DNA from: Lachnospiraceae bacterium
GTDB lineage: Bacteria; Bacillota; Clostridia; Lachnospirales; Lachnospiraceae
Assembly: GCA_022781985.1 (NCBI GenBank)
Contig: JALESH010000057.1
Span: forward strand, 1 to 47,273
Length of the DNA: 47,273 nt
Direction: 5' to 3'
Shown: in pieces, positions 26,724 to 35,349 of the stretch
Layout: each line of letters begins with the position of its first letter
Position numbering within the stretch: position 1 is the first letter of the stretch
The notes under the pieces: model-generated
The model's input: the letters and a program-made list of their open reading frames with translations, nothing else
What the model was told of the DNA's origin: nothing
Database searches by the model: none
Made by a program: the position numbers and the translations under genes

Positions 26724-26796
26724 CATTGGTGCAGCATAAAAATTGATTTACCCTTATTCGGTACACAGTATTTTCATACTCAGGAAGGATATCGCC

Positions 26797-27531
26797 ATGA
26801 TTCGTTTTATTCTCACCGTCATTTTTGTCATCTCATTTCTGGTGCTCAGTATTCCCCTTCTCATCACGGAATGGATCATCGGAAAATACAATATGGACCT
26901 CAAGAACAAAAGCTCCCTGGCCATCGTCAACTGGGCATTTCGGATATGCCTGAAAATCTCCGGTGTAAACCTGACGGTAATAGGAGAAGAGAATGTTCCC
27001 AGGGATATTGCTGTCTTATATGCAGCCAACCACAGGAGCTTCTTCGACATCCTCCTGACCTATACACGGGTGCCCCGGCCTACAGGCTACATTGCCAAAA
27101 AAGAGATGCTCCGCTATCCTCTGCTGGTAAGCTGGATGAGGAACCTCCACTGTCTCTTCCTTGACCGCAGCGACATCAAACAGGGTATGAAAACCATGCT
27201 GGAAGGAATTGAGAAAGTAAAATCAGGGATTTCCATCTGCATTTTCCCGGAAGGAACCAGAAACAAGGTGAACGATACCTTCCTTCCCTTCCACGAAGGC
27301 AGCTTTAAAATTGCCGAAAAGTCAGGCTGTCCTATTCTTCCTGTCTGCATCTGCAATTCTGCAGGCATTTTTGAGGATCACCTGCCTAGGATTAAAAAAG
27401 CCCACGTGATCCTGGAATATCTTCCTCCTGTTTATATCAGAGACTTAGCCAAGGAGGAGAAGAAGTTTATCGGGGGATATGTGCAGAAGATGATCGAAGA
27501 GGCCTACCACCGAAACAGTAAATTGATTTAA
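26797..27531 (+). CDS. plsC: 1-acyl-sn-glycerol-3-phosphate acyltransferase
   Basis: Membrane acyltransferase that makes phosphatidic acid for phospholipid synthesis. The 244 residues start with one strong membrane helix (about 3-28) and carry the catalytic H79-x4-D84 motif (NHRSFFD) and the acceptor-binding FPEGTR motif. The ATG at 26797 is preceded by AGGAAGG; the longer frame upstream begins inside the promoter region and is rejected. It is a single-gene plus-strand unit with promoter and terminator. Confidence 0.93.
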   Translation: MIRFILTVIFVISFLVLSIPLLITEWIIGKYNMDLKNKSSLAIVNWAFRICLKISGVNLTVIGEENVPRDIAVLYAANHRSFFDILLTYTRVPRPTGYIAKKEMLRYPLLVSWMRNLHCLFLDRSDIKQGMKTMLEGIEKVKSGISICIFPEGTRNKVNDTFLPFHEGSFKIAEKSGCPILPVCICNSAGIFEDHLPRIKKAHVILEYLPPVYIRDLAKEEKKFIGGYVQKMIEEAYHRNSKLI

Positions 27532-27552
27532 TGCAGAGCTATGGTTACACGC

Positions 27553-27597
27553 AAAAGGACTGTGTACACGGATATATTTCCGTGGCACAGTCCTTTT
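27553..27597. terminator. bidirectional terminator between plsC and the LRR-SLH gene
   Basis: AAAAGGACTGTG (27553-27564) pairs with CACAGTCCTTTT (27586-27597), with an inner CACGGA/TCCGTG stem. A- and T-runs on both sides serve the two convergent genes. Confidence 0.88.
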
Positions 27598-27619
27598 CCC
27601 ATATTACCTGTTTTGTCCT

Positions 27620-29386
27620 CTATTGGTATCTCTCCAGAAACATCATCAGCATCTTGGCACACTCCGCCCGCGTAGCCTGTCCCTTGGGATCCAGACGGAA
27701 GGAACCGTCTCCATTAGGCTTGCCGCTGATCATCTTGGCTCCCACAGCCCACCGAATATAGTCCGTGGCCCAGGCGCCCATCTGATCCTTATCCGTGAAG
27801 CTGTCGAGAGCTGCCCTGGCATCCACATTATAGCTCTGGCTTTCTCCGAAAAGATAGAGCATCTTGGCGATCTGCTCACGGGTAATATTGTCATTGATGC
27901 CGTAGCTGCCGTCAGTATATCCCTTTACAATGCCCTCCTCACTGGCCCAGAGGATAGCCTTGCTGTACCATTGGCCATCTGCCACATCGGTAAACGTACT
28001 GCTGTAGCTCACATCAGGCTCTCCCGCCATACGATAGAGCACGGTGGCGAACATGGATCTGGTGAGCTGGTTATCCGGCTGGAACTCATCACTGCCACCC
28101 ACTGCCCCCATAATGCCTCTGTCGTTCACATATTTTACACTGTCATATTTCCAGTTGCCCGGCTTCACATCCACATCACGGATATTGAATGCCCGGCCCA
28201 CCTTTTTGACAGATACCCTCATCGTCTTTCCGTTTCCACAGTCATAAACGTAGCTTCCGCTGTCCCGCCCATCCTGAAGGGTCAGTAGGCTGCCTTCAAA
28301 CAGAACCCCATCTGTTTCAGATGTCCTGGCAGAATCGAAGCTGCTGTCATATTCTCTCATTTCCAGCTGAGAGCTGTCCATTATTAGGACATTGTACTCA
28401 CTGTAGTAATCCTCCAGCAGGGCCAGCTGATCCAGTTTTAAGGCTGCCAGCCGGTTAGTACCGCAATACAGTCTGTTCAGCCCTGTATTATTGCCCAGAT
28501 CCAGGGTGGTCAGCTTATTCTTAAAGCAGGAGAGAGTAATCAGCTCCTTGTTCCGGGTCACATCCAGTGCTTTCAGCCGGTTCACCTCGCAGTAAAGATC
28601 CAGCAGTGCCGGCGCGCCACTCACATCCAGGCTTTCCAGCCAGTTGGAGGCACAGCGCAGTTCACCGAGCTCTTCTTTTTTTCCCAGTGTAAGGCTGTTT
28701 AACTGGTTGTCACTGCAGTCCAGCCTCACCAGAGCATTGTTCACACTTACATCCAGGACAGAGAGGCCATTAGAGGAACAGTCCAATCCCCTGAGCAGCA
28801 GGTTCCTGCTGATATCAAGATCGGTCAGCTGATTGGCCGTACAATCCAACAACCTCAGTTCTGCGTTTTTGCTGGTATCCAGATTGGTCAGCTGGTTCAG
28901 GGAACAGCTCAAATCGGTCAGTTCCTGATTCTGGCTCACATCCAGAACGGTCAGTCGGTTATCTACGCAGTTCAGAACTGTCAGCTTTTTATTCTGACTG
29001 ACATCCAGGCTCTTCAGCTTATTGTACTGGCAATACAGAGCCTTTAGTTTCTGATTTTGGCTGATATCCAGCTCTGTGAGCTCATTATTCTCACAAAACA
29101 ATGTCTCCAGATTTGTGAAATACTCGATACCCTTCAGGTTTTTTATCCCTTTATTAGACAAATCCATACTGGTGTATATGGAAACTTCCTCCCCAGTCAG
29201 ACTGCCGCTCTGGTCTGTATCCAGCGCACCCAGGACATACTGCCTGAAATTTGCATCCGGAAAACTGACTTCATCCACTTCCACTGGCAAAGCTCCGGCA
29301 GGTGGTCCATCGGCTGCGTTAACACAAAGGGAGGACGCTCCCAACAGTGCTGCTCCCCATAAGGCTGCCAAATTTCCTTTTTTCAT
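27620..29386 (-). CDS. leucine-rich-repeat surface protein with SLH anchor
   Basis: 588 residues: signal peptide (about 1-21); a short N-domain with an EF-hand-like loop (DTDQSGSLTGEEV); about ten or more internalin-type repeats of roughly 21 residues (pattern LTxLDCSxNxLTxLDVSxNxxL, about 70-320); a small beta domain; and three SLH repeats (about 405-588) for cell-wall attachment. Such LRR-SLH proteins are adhesin-like; the ligand is unknown. The SLH block closely parallels that of the GH84 enzyme. I use the ATG at 29386 (AAAGGAG about 11 bases upstream) rather than an in-frame GTG four codons earlier. Confidence 0.9.
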   Translation of the reverse strand: MKKGNLAALWGAALLGASSLCVNAADGPPAGALPVEVDEVSFPDANFRQYVLGALDTDQSGSLTGEEVSIYTSMDLSNKGIKNLKGIEYFTNLETLFCENNELTELDISQNQKLKALYCQYNKLKSLDVSQNKKLTVLNCVDNRLTVLDVSQNQELTDLSCSLNQLTNLDTSKNAELRLLDCTANQLTDLDISRNLLLRGLDCSSNGLSVLDVSVNNALVRLDCSDNQLNSLTLGKKEELGELRCASNWLESLDVSGAPALLDLYCEVNRLKALDVTRNKELITLSCFKNKLTTLDLGNNTGLNRLYCGTNRLAALKLDQLALLEDYYSEYNVLIMDSSQLEMREYDSSFDSARTSETDGVLFEGSLLTLQDGRDSGSYVYDCGNGKTMRVSVKKVGRAFNIRDVDVKPGNWKYDSVKYVNDRGIMGAVGGSDEFQPDNQLTRSMFATVLYRMAGEPDVSYSSTFTDVADGQWYSKAILWASEEGIVKGYTDGSYGINDNITREQIAKMLYLFGESQSYNVDARAALDSFTDKDQMGAWATDYIRWAVGAKMISGKPNGDGSFRLDPKGQATRAECAKMLMMFLERYQ

Positions 29387-29498
29387 AACGTACCACACTC
29401 CTTTTCTTCCCTAAAGCCTGTTTCCAGATTGCTTCCTGAACCATGTCAGGAGTGCATTTCCAAACACGCTCTATCGTATACTCTGCCCTCATGTTTCC

Positions 29499-29507
29499 AT
29501 TATATCA
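29499..29507 (-). promoter_or_regulatory. extended -10 promoter of the LRR-SLH gene
   Basis: TGATATAAT on the minus strand (29507-29499), an extended -10 without a good -35. It lies within the near-palindrome CCATTTATGATATAATGG, about 112 bases upstream of the start. Confidence 0.45.
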
Positions 29508-29552
29508 TAAATGGTTTGATTTTTATACATTGATTTCAGATATTCTTCTCCT

Positions 29553-30935
29553 CTATTCTGCCAGTGCCTTCACAATCTCCTCAAAAGCCATTCCATGGGA
29601 TGCCTTAACCAGAATCGTATCCCCCGCCTGCAGTATTCTGTCCCTTTTATCCAGAAATTCCTTCTTATCTCCAAAATAATAAATATTTTCGGCCGTCTCT
29701 CCCTTCTCCTCTGCCTTTTTGTGGGCTGCTTCATACATAGCCTCAGACAGCCTGCCGATACAGATGAGTACGTCAACTCTCCCATCCAGGGCATAGCTTC
29801 CCACCTTTTCATGCATCCGGCTTTCTTTTTCCCCAAGCTCAAACATATCCCCCAGCACTGCTACCTTCCTCGTCAGAGCCGTTGCCAGAAGATCCAGAGC
29901 CGCACACATGGACACCGGATTGGCATTGTAGCAGTCATCGATGATCACCCGGTTTCCCATCTGTATCACATGGCTTCTACCTCCTACCGGCTGGATATGG
30001 GCAATCCCTTTTGCCATATCCTCTTCCCCGATCTCCATCAGGCTGCCCACACAGGCCGCTGCCAGCGCATTGTATACCATATGCTCACCGGGCAGGGGGA
30101 TATCTGCGGTAAACTCCCTGCTGCCCACATGCACTCTGGCCCTGCTGCCGAATAATCCCCTGTTTTCCACCGTATCGGCATATACCTGATTGGAAGCTGA
30201 TAAGCCAAAGGTTATGGGCTTCCTTCCCCGAACCTCTGTCACTGTGGCAAGAAGGTCATCATCTCCGTTAAGACAGACCAGCCCATCCTCCTGCATAAAG
30301 TCAAAAATTTCCGTTTTTGCCCGGAGGATCCCTTCTCTGGACAGCAGCCTTTCCAGATGGCATTGCCCGATATTAGTAAGGACACAGATATCCGGCCTGG
30401 CAATCTTGCTCAGTCTGTGCATCTCCCCAAAATCACTGATTCCCATTTCCACCACTGCCGCCTGATGATGGTCTCTGATCCTTAATATGGTCAGGGGCAG
30501 ACCCACCTCATTATTAAAATTCCCCTCCGTCTTCAGAACCTGATAATTTGTGGCCAATACCGAAGCTATTGCCTCCTTCGTGCTGGTCTTTCCTGCACTG
30601 CCGGTAATGCCGATTATCCTGAGTGTAAGCTGCTGCCTGTAAAACTCTGCAATATCCTTCAGTGCCTGAAAGGAATCCTCCACCAGAATGCAGGGCTTCC
30701 CGCTCTGCTCGGGCAGCCGCTCACAGATTACCCCCGCAGCTCCCTTTTGGAATACCTCAGGTATAAAATCATGTCCATCCACCCTTTCTCCTCTGGCAGC
30801 GATAAAGAGATACCCCTCTTTCATCTGCCGGGAGTCCAGCGCCACTCCCGCAACCTCCTGACCCGGCTCCGCGCCATAGCTGTACAGCCTTCCCCCGCAG
30901 GCTTTTGCTGCATTATATAAAGTAAGATTTTTCAT
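29553..30935 (-). CDS. murF: UDP-N-acetylmuramoyl-tripeptide--D-alanyl-D-alanine ligase
   Basis: Adds D-Ala-D-Ala to the peptidoglycan precursor in the cytoplasm. The 460 residues show the Mur ligase P-loop GITGSAGKTSTKE, central-domain motifs (EMGISDFGEMHRL, TNIGQCHLE) and C-domain DDCYNANPVSM and AVLGDMFELG. I start at ATG 30935, with GAGG six bases upstream. It starts 7 bases after ddl, whose product is its substrate, so the two are one operon. Confidence 0.96.
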   Translation of the reverse strand: MKNLTLYNAAKACGGRLYSYGAEPGQEVAGVALDSRQMKEGYLFIAARGERVDGHDFIPEVFQKGAAGVICERLPEQSGKPCILVEDSFQALKDIAEFYRQQLTLRIIGITGSAGKTSTKEAIASVLATNYQVLKTEGNFNNEVGLPLTILRIRDHHQAAVVEMGISDFGEMHRLSKIARPDICVLTNIGQCHLERLLSREGILRAKTEIFDFMQEDGLVCLNGDDDLLATVTEVRGRKPITFGLSASNQVYADTVENRGLFGSRARVHVGSREFTADIPLPGEHMVYNALAAACVGSLMEIGEEDMAKGIAHIQPVGGRSHVIQMGNRVIIDDCYNANPVSMCAALDLLATALTRKVAVLGDMFELGEKESRMHEKVGSYALDGRVDVLICIGRLSEAMYEAAHKKAEEKGETAENIYYFGDKKEFLDKRDRILQAGDTILVKASHGMAFEEIVKALAE

Positions 30936-30942
30936 CAATGCC

Positions 30943-31971
30943 TCATTTCCTCATAGCCGCCTCTATGATTTTTTCACATAACTCTCCAAACCCGATCCCC
31001 TCTGCCCGGGCCTCCTGGGGCAGCAGAGAGGTAGGTGTCATCCCTGGCAGGGTATTGGCCTCCAGACAGAAGATTTCCTCCGCTTCATTCATCATAAAAT
31101 CCATTCTGGCATAGTTCTTCAGCCGCAGAGCCCGAAATGCTCTTTCCGCCAGCCTCTGCATCTGAGCGGTTTTTTCTTCCGACAGCACTGCCGGACAGGT
31201 CTCTATGGTACTGCCTGCCTGGTACTTATTCTTATAATCATAGAAGCCCTGAAGCGGCTCTATCTCAATAACCGGCAGAGCCCTCCCATCGATGACTCCT
31301 ACGGAAAATTCTCTTCCTTCTATGTACTCTTCCACTAGCATCTCGCTGTCAAAGCAAAATCCCGCTTCCAGAGCATCCTCGTAGCCTTTCTCATCTCTGA
31401 CCACATATACGCCTACACTGGAGCCGCCGCAGCACACCTTCACCACACAGGGAAAGGGTACTGTCCCGGAGGCCTTCTCCCCTTTTCTCAAACGGATGCC
31501 CCGGGGTGTCGGTATACCGTGGTAATCCAGCAGCTCCTTGGCCAGACCTTTATCCATGCAAAGAGCAGAACTGACATAGTCTGTCCCGGTATACCTGATG
31601 CCCAGCAGATCAAAGCACGCCTGTATCTTTCCGTTTTCCCCATTTTCTCCGTGCAGAGCCAAAAATACCACATCCGCAGCCCTGCAGATATGGATGACAT
31701 TTGGCCCGAAGAAATTCCGGTCTCCGTCACTGCGAAGCGCCTTGACAGAGTCGATGTCAGGATCTTCTTCGCTGATGGCCCCTATCCCTTCGGCCCAATC
31801 CTCATCTCTTTCAAAAATATTTTCGATATCCCCTGCTTCACAGCCCAGGTATACATCCAGCAAAACTGCCTTGTGTCCCTTTTCCTTCAGGGCCTTATAG
31901 ATCATTCTGCCCGAGCTCAGCGATACATCCCTCTCCGGGCTGATTCCACCTGCCAGTACTGCTACCTTCAT
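30943..31971 (-). CDS. ddl: D-alanine--D-alanine ligase
   Basis: ATP-grasp enzyme that makes the D-Ala-D-Ala dipeptide. The 342 residues include the N-terminal VAVLAGGISPERDVSLSSG, ALHGENGENGKIQACFDLLGIRYTG, the ATP-binding CVVKVCCGGSSVGVYVV, and EANTLPGMTPTSLLP. The ATG at 31971 follows GGAGGAGAAAGG. It leads the ddl-murF pair and has its own sigma-A promoter. Confidence 0.96.
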   Translation of the reverse strand: MKVAVLAGGISPERDVSLSSGRMIYKALKEKGHKAVLLDVYLGCEAGDIENIFERDEDWAEGIGAISEEDPDIDSVKALRSDGDRNFFGPNVIHICRAADVVFLALHGENGENGKIQACFDLLGIRYTGTDYVSSALCMDKGLAKELLDYHGIPTPRGIRLRKGEKASGTVPFPCVVKVCCGGSSVGVYVVRDEKGYEDALEAGFCFDSEMLVEEYIEGREFSVGVIDGRALPVIEIEPLQGFYDYKNKYQAGSTIETCPAVLSEEKTAQMQRLAERAFRALRLKNYARMDFMMNEAEEIFCLEANTLPGMTPTSLLPQEARAEGIGFGELCEKIIEAAMRK

Positions 31972-32038
31972 CCTTTCTCCTCCCTGCCGGTTCATCCTGT
32001 TCCGGCTTGCATCATGATATCATATAAATCTTATTCAG

Positions 32039-32067
32039 ATTATACTCCCAACATACCGGAAGGTAAA
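32039..32067 (-). promoter_or_regulatory. sigma-A promoter of ddl-murF
   Basis: TTTACC (32067-32062), 17-base spacer, TATAAT (32044-32039) on the minus strand, about 68 bases from the ddl ATG and 26 bases beyond the spoIIQ-like stop. Confidence 0.7.
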
Positions 32068-32092
32068 GGATAAATACCAGTACAGCTCATTC

Positions 32093-33004
32093 TTAATCCA
32101 GCTTGGCCATGGGATTCACCGGCGTCCCATCCTTGGTCAGCTTCAGATAGATATTGCAGCCCTCCACAGAATAGTATTTGGTAGGCGCTGCCACACTGCC
32201 TATCAGATCTCCCCGACTCACATACCCGCCCTCAGAGACCGTGATATCCTTTAGCTGTCCATAGGTGATCTCATACCCGCTGCCCAGCTCCATCACGACC
32301 ACATTGCCCAGTTCCGGATCTGTGCTGACACTCTTCACCTTTCCACTGGCAGCAGCGGTAATCGACTCTCCCTCCACAGCGGCGATCACGATGGCCGGGT
32401 TGTATTTGTACTGGTCTAAGGTAGGAAAATATACCGTCTTGTCCATACTGTAATTAATCAGCACATTGCCCACCACCGGCCATGCCAGGGTATCCTCGTC
32501 ATCAAAGCTGAGGGCTGGCTGGATGGATGCAGAGGTGGAGATTGCCATGGTATTCTCTGCCTCCTCTGTCTCCTCCTTCTGCTCTGTCTCTCCATCCTGC
32601 TTGTCCTCTGTCTGATTCTCTGCATGGGCAGAATTGGCCTCCCTGAAGGCAGGGTCATAGTCCAGATCATTCTCTGTTACTGCAGACTCCTTCATCCCCT
32701 GTGCCGAGGCCATTTCTCCCAGCTCAGATCCCCCCTGGCCATTGGCCGCCCCTATGGGATTCAATACATTGGGATTATTTGCTTCCTGGGGAACCGGCAC
32801 GTTCTGTGCTTCCTCAGGCTGATTCTGTACCAGATCCCGAGCCTCCTTTTCCATGGCGCTGAAGTCCACCACATAGCCGTCATTGTTCTGCCGGCCCCTG
32901 TCACGGGCAAACAGCCCCACCGCAGTAAGTACAGCCAATACACATACCGATGAGATAATCATGGTGATTTTTTCCCGTCTGCCACCGTCTCTTTTTCTTC
33001 TCAT
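32093..33004 (-). CDS. spoIIQ: SpoIIQ-like protein with degenerate LytM (M23) domain
   Basis: 303 residues: short basic N-terminus, one membrane helix (about 12-32), a long acidic linker, and a C-terminal LytM-like domain (about 185-303). The position directly after spoIID and the single-pass plan fit SpoIIQ, the forespore part of the engulfment channel. In the domain the usual first zinc histidine (HxGxD) is replaced by PAIVIAAVEG, the SHL motif by YGQLKDI, and the HVHFE motif by CNIYLKL. No metal ligand is left, so it should be structural. The ATG at 33004 follows AGGAGG at seven bases. Another M23-type role cannot be excluded. Confidence 0.8.
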   Translation of the reverse strand: MRRKRDGGRREKITMIISSVCVLAVLTAVGLFARDRGRQNNDGYVVDFSAMEKEARDLVQNQPEEAQNVPVPQEANNPNVLNPIGAANGQGGSELGEMASAQGMKESAVTENDLDYDPAFREANSAHAENQTEDKQDGETEQKEETEEAENTMAISTSASIQPALSFDDEDTLAWPVVGNVLINYSMDKTVYFPTLDQYKYNPAIVIAAVEGESITAAASGKVKSVSTDPELGNVVVMELGSGYEITYGQLKDITVSEGGYVSRGDLIGSVAAPTKYYSVEGCNIYLKLTKDGTPVNPMAKLD

Positions 33005-33110
33005 TTCCATTCCTCCTAACCGATGTATGTCAGTTTTTATTCCGGTTTTTCTTCCTCATCGATAGTCTTGCCTTTTTTCTTTTCTTTATTCCTCTACCGC
33101 CTTTATTCCT

Positions 33111-34169
33111 TTACAGGTTTTTTTCAATTGCCACATCTGAAAAAAAAAGCTTCAGAATGTCAATAAAGTCACTCCCCTTCCTGGCGGCCTGATCCGCCCC
33201 ATACTGGCTCATCCCCAGTCCATGTCCCACTCCCTTCGTTCTGATCCATACAGAGCCATCCCTCTCTTCCAGTTCAAAACAGGCAGAGGGCAGTGACAAT
33301 ACCGTCCGGAAGCATTCCCCCGATATGCAGGCTTCCCCAGCCTCCACTCTGGTCACATAGCCGCTTTTATCTCTGGTCAGCCGGAGCTGTTCAGCCAGCC
33401 CCTCTCCTTCCATATCCCCTGACTCGGGCAGCATTTCCGCCAGCTTCTCACCAAAGGCCTCCCTGCTCAGTCTTATACTCTGTGCATAATCAGGTGCAGT
33501 AAAATCCCGACCGCAGACAACAGCCTTCAGATAGCTGTAATCCTCCTCTGCCAAAGCCTCGCTGCCATTTCTGGTAGTGCCCGCGCTCACTGCAAAATAA
33601 GGCGCCTTTACAGGATATCCCTCCAGAACCATGTACATCCCTCTGGTTTCAACCACCGCCTCCCTGCACTTTTCATAGCTCTGCCCCTCTGCGGAAACCA
33701 GTCTGTCCTCCACCTGAATACAGGGCTTCTCTCCCTTCCTCTGGATTTCCTCTCCCATTTTTACGGCATCATAATACTTCCGCATCAGCTCTGTCCTGAG
33801 TACCACTGCCTGAGCCTTGAGAGCTTCTGTCTCATATCCCATATCTATTGTGGCAGGCAGGCGGCGCAGCAGATAGGCCTCCAGCGGCATGATCTCCACA
33901 CCTGCCGCAGTCCTGCTGCAGATGAGGAATTCTTCCTTTTCCAAATCCTCCCGAAACACATCTGCTCCTTCCGTATAGCTGCTTTGCTCCGCCGCTCCCC
34001 CATTCTCCCCCATAGTCCTGTCTCCCCTCCCTGCATTGCCGAAAAAAAAGGATATGATGTATGGCAGCAGAAAAATAAACAGAAGAATTGCACCCAGATC
34101 ACGGGAATCCGGTCCGGCTGCAACCCTTCTGTTGATTATGACGTTATGAATGATTTCTTTTCTTCTCAT
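33111..34169 (-). CDS. spoIID: stage II sporulation protein D
   Basis: Lytic transglycosylase of the mother cell needed for engulfment. The 352 residues have one N-terminal membrane helix (about 24-44) and the SpoIID domain: PLEAYLLRRLPATIDMGYETEALKAQAVVLRTELM with the likely catalytic glutamate region, and the C-terminal GVGHGLGMSQYGADQAARKG. The ATG follows GAGGTG at a short distance. It is followed 106 bases later by the spoIIQ-like gene. Its ribosome binding site is in a hairpin overlapped by a sigma-E-like promoter. Confidence 0.95.
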   Translation of the reverse strand: MRRKEIIHNVIINRRVAAGPDSRDLGAILLFIFLLPYIISFFFGNAGRGDRTMGENGGAAEQSSYTEGADVFREDLEKEEFLICSRTAAGVEIMPLEAYLLRRLPATIDMGYETEALKAQAVVLRTELMRKYYDAVKMGEEIQRKGEKPCIQVEDRLVSAEGQSYEKCREAVVETRGMYMVLEGYPVKAPYFAVSAGTTRNGSEALAEEDYSYLKAVVCGRDFTAPDYAQSIRLSREAFGEKLAEMLPESGDMEGEGLAEQLRLTRDKSGYVTRVEAGEACISGECFRTVLSLPSACFELEERDGSVWIRTKGVGHGLGMSQYGADQAARKGSDFIDILKLFFSDVAIEKNL

Positions 34170-34170
34170 A

Positions 34171-34205
34171 GGGCACCTCTACCCTATTGTATGTGGAGGT
34201 GTCCC
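34171..34205 (-). promoter_or_regulatory. hairpin hiding the spoIID ribosome binding site
   Basis: On the minus strand GGG-A-CACCTC (34205-34196) pairs with GAGGTG-CCC (34179-34171), nine pairs with one bulged A. GAGG is the spoIID Shine-Dalgarno, six bases before ATG. The 5' arm lies inside the spacer of the sigma-E-like promoter. Confidence 0.65.
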
Positions 34206-34215
34206 CATTCTATAC
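34186..34215 (-). promoter_or_regulatory. sigma-E promoter of spoIID
   Basis: The -10 CATACAAT (34193-34186) is a perfect match to the sigma-E consensus. GTATAGA (34215-34209), with the ATA core, lies 15 bases upstream. The predicted start is near 34179, giving a leader of only about 10 bases that begins at the Shine-Dalgarno. spoIID is a classical sigma-E gene. Confidence 0.7.
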
Positions 34216-34233
34216 ACACTAATTTACCCTCGA

Positions 34234-35349
34234 TCAGCCCGTCGCATCGAAGCTTTGTTCCTTCTTGGCCACGTCCAGATGCTGCAGCGTTCCTGCCGCC
34301 CCGTTTTCATACAGGAAAATACCCGTCTTCCGTATCCTTCCGTTGACTGTATTTCCCGCACCATTCACAGAAAAATCAGTGACGGCATTGGCCAGGCAGA
34401 TAGCACCCACTCCCTTTTCTGAGAGCCTGAAGCATTGATCCCTGCCCTCCTCATCCTTCATCCAGATCAGAAGCCTTTTCCAGATCTCATCCCCTTCATC
34501 GATCCACCCGTTTCCGTCGGAATCATAGGATGCCAGATCCGCAAAACCATCTCCTGACCTGGAGCCGAACAGTTCACTGCCGTCATTAATGGTTCCGTCC
34601 CCGTTCCTGTCCAGTGCAAGATAACCGCTTCCTCTGCCCAGCACGGATATCTGATCCTTTTCTCCATCCCCATCGATGTCAAAGAAAAAAGTCTGATCCT
34701 CCAGCTCTGCCGCATTTCCCTCCAGATTGATCACCAGCGGATCACACATCCTGGTCTGAATCTGCATATAATTTTCTTCATAATAAGCAGCAAAGCTCCT
34801 GCTCATCTCCACCTGCAGCCCAATGGAAATCTCCCTGCCATCAGCTGTCTTCACTGTTCCAGCAGCAGAAAAAGAGGTCTCCTCCCTCTCCTCAAAGCAG
34901 ATCTCCCGCTGATGGTAAACGGTTTCCGTTACAGCCGCCAGCCCGGTATGGTTGGGATAGCCTGCCTCTGAAACAACTCTGCTGTAATCCCATTTCCTTG
35001 TTTCTCCGAAAAAGATAGACACCAGGTACTGCATACATTGTTCCCGGACGGTGCTGAGAGCATCCCGTTTGCTTTTTATGTGAGAAATCCTATCGATGCC
35101 TGAATAAGAGCCCATCTTATCCAGCTTCTCCCTTAAGGCATTTTTCTTTTCTTCAAAGGTGCTTTCACCGTCATACTTACCCTTCGCTTCCTCACCTACC
35201 AGAATATTTCCTGCCGCATCCTCTTCCTGCTCCCCATCGGACAGCAGCCCGCCGGTACCCACCATAACCAGCGTGGCCTCCCTGCTGCTCTGATAAGAGC
35301 TGTAATTCCTTGCGGACTCCATTTCGATATTCGCAGAACTGATACGCAT
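34234..35349 (-). CDS. uncharacterised protein with EF-hand-like calcium loops
   Basis: 371 residues, no signal peptide or membrane helix. The N-terminal half is unrecognised and helical. The C-terminal half has repeated acidic DxDxDG-type loops (FFFDIDGDGEKDQI, LDRNGDGTINDGSELFG, YDSDGNGWIDEGDEIW), followed by a beta-rich end. Proteins of this plan are common in Lachnospiraceae and related to RTX/dockerin-type calcium-binding repeats, but their role is unknown to me. The ATG at 35349 follows AAAGGAG; the longer frame upstream has no site. It lies directly upstream of spoIID. Confidence 0.82.
   Translation of the reverse strand: MRISSANIEMESARNYSSYQSSREATLVMVGTGGLLSDGEQEEDAAGNILVGEEAKGKYDGESTFEEKKNALREKLDKMGSYSGIDRISHIKSKRDALSTVREQCMQYLVSIFFGETRKWDYSRVVSEAGYPNHTGLAAVTETVYHQREICFEEREETSFSAAGTVKTADGREISIGLQVEMSRSFAAYYEENYMQIQTRMCDPLVINLEGNAAELEDQTFFFDIDGDGEKDQISVLGRGSGYLALDRNGDGTINDGSELFGSRSGDGFADLASYDSDGNGWIDEGDEIWKRLLIWMKDEEGRDQCFRLSEKGVGAICLANAVTDFSVNGAGNTVNGRIRKTGIFLYENGAAGTLQHLDVAKKEQSFDATG

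Noticed and set aside
33005-33110. Shine-Dalgarno lock at the spoIIQ-like gene, as at spoIID
   Set aside because: Only a 5-pair AACCG/CGGTT stem next to, not covering, the AGGAGG; no CCTCC upstream and no good sigma-E box.
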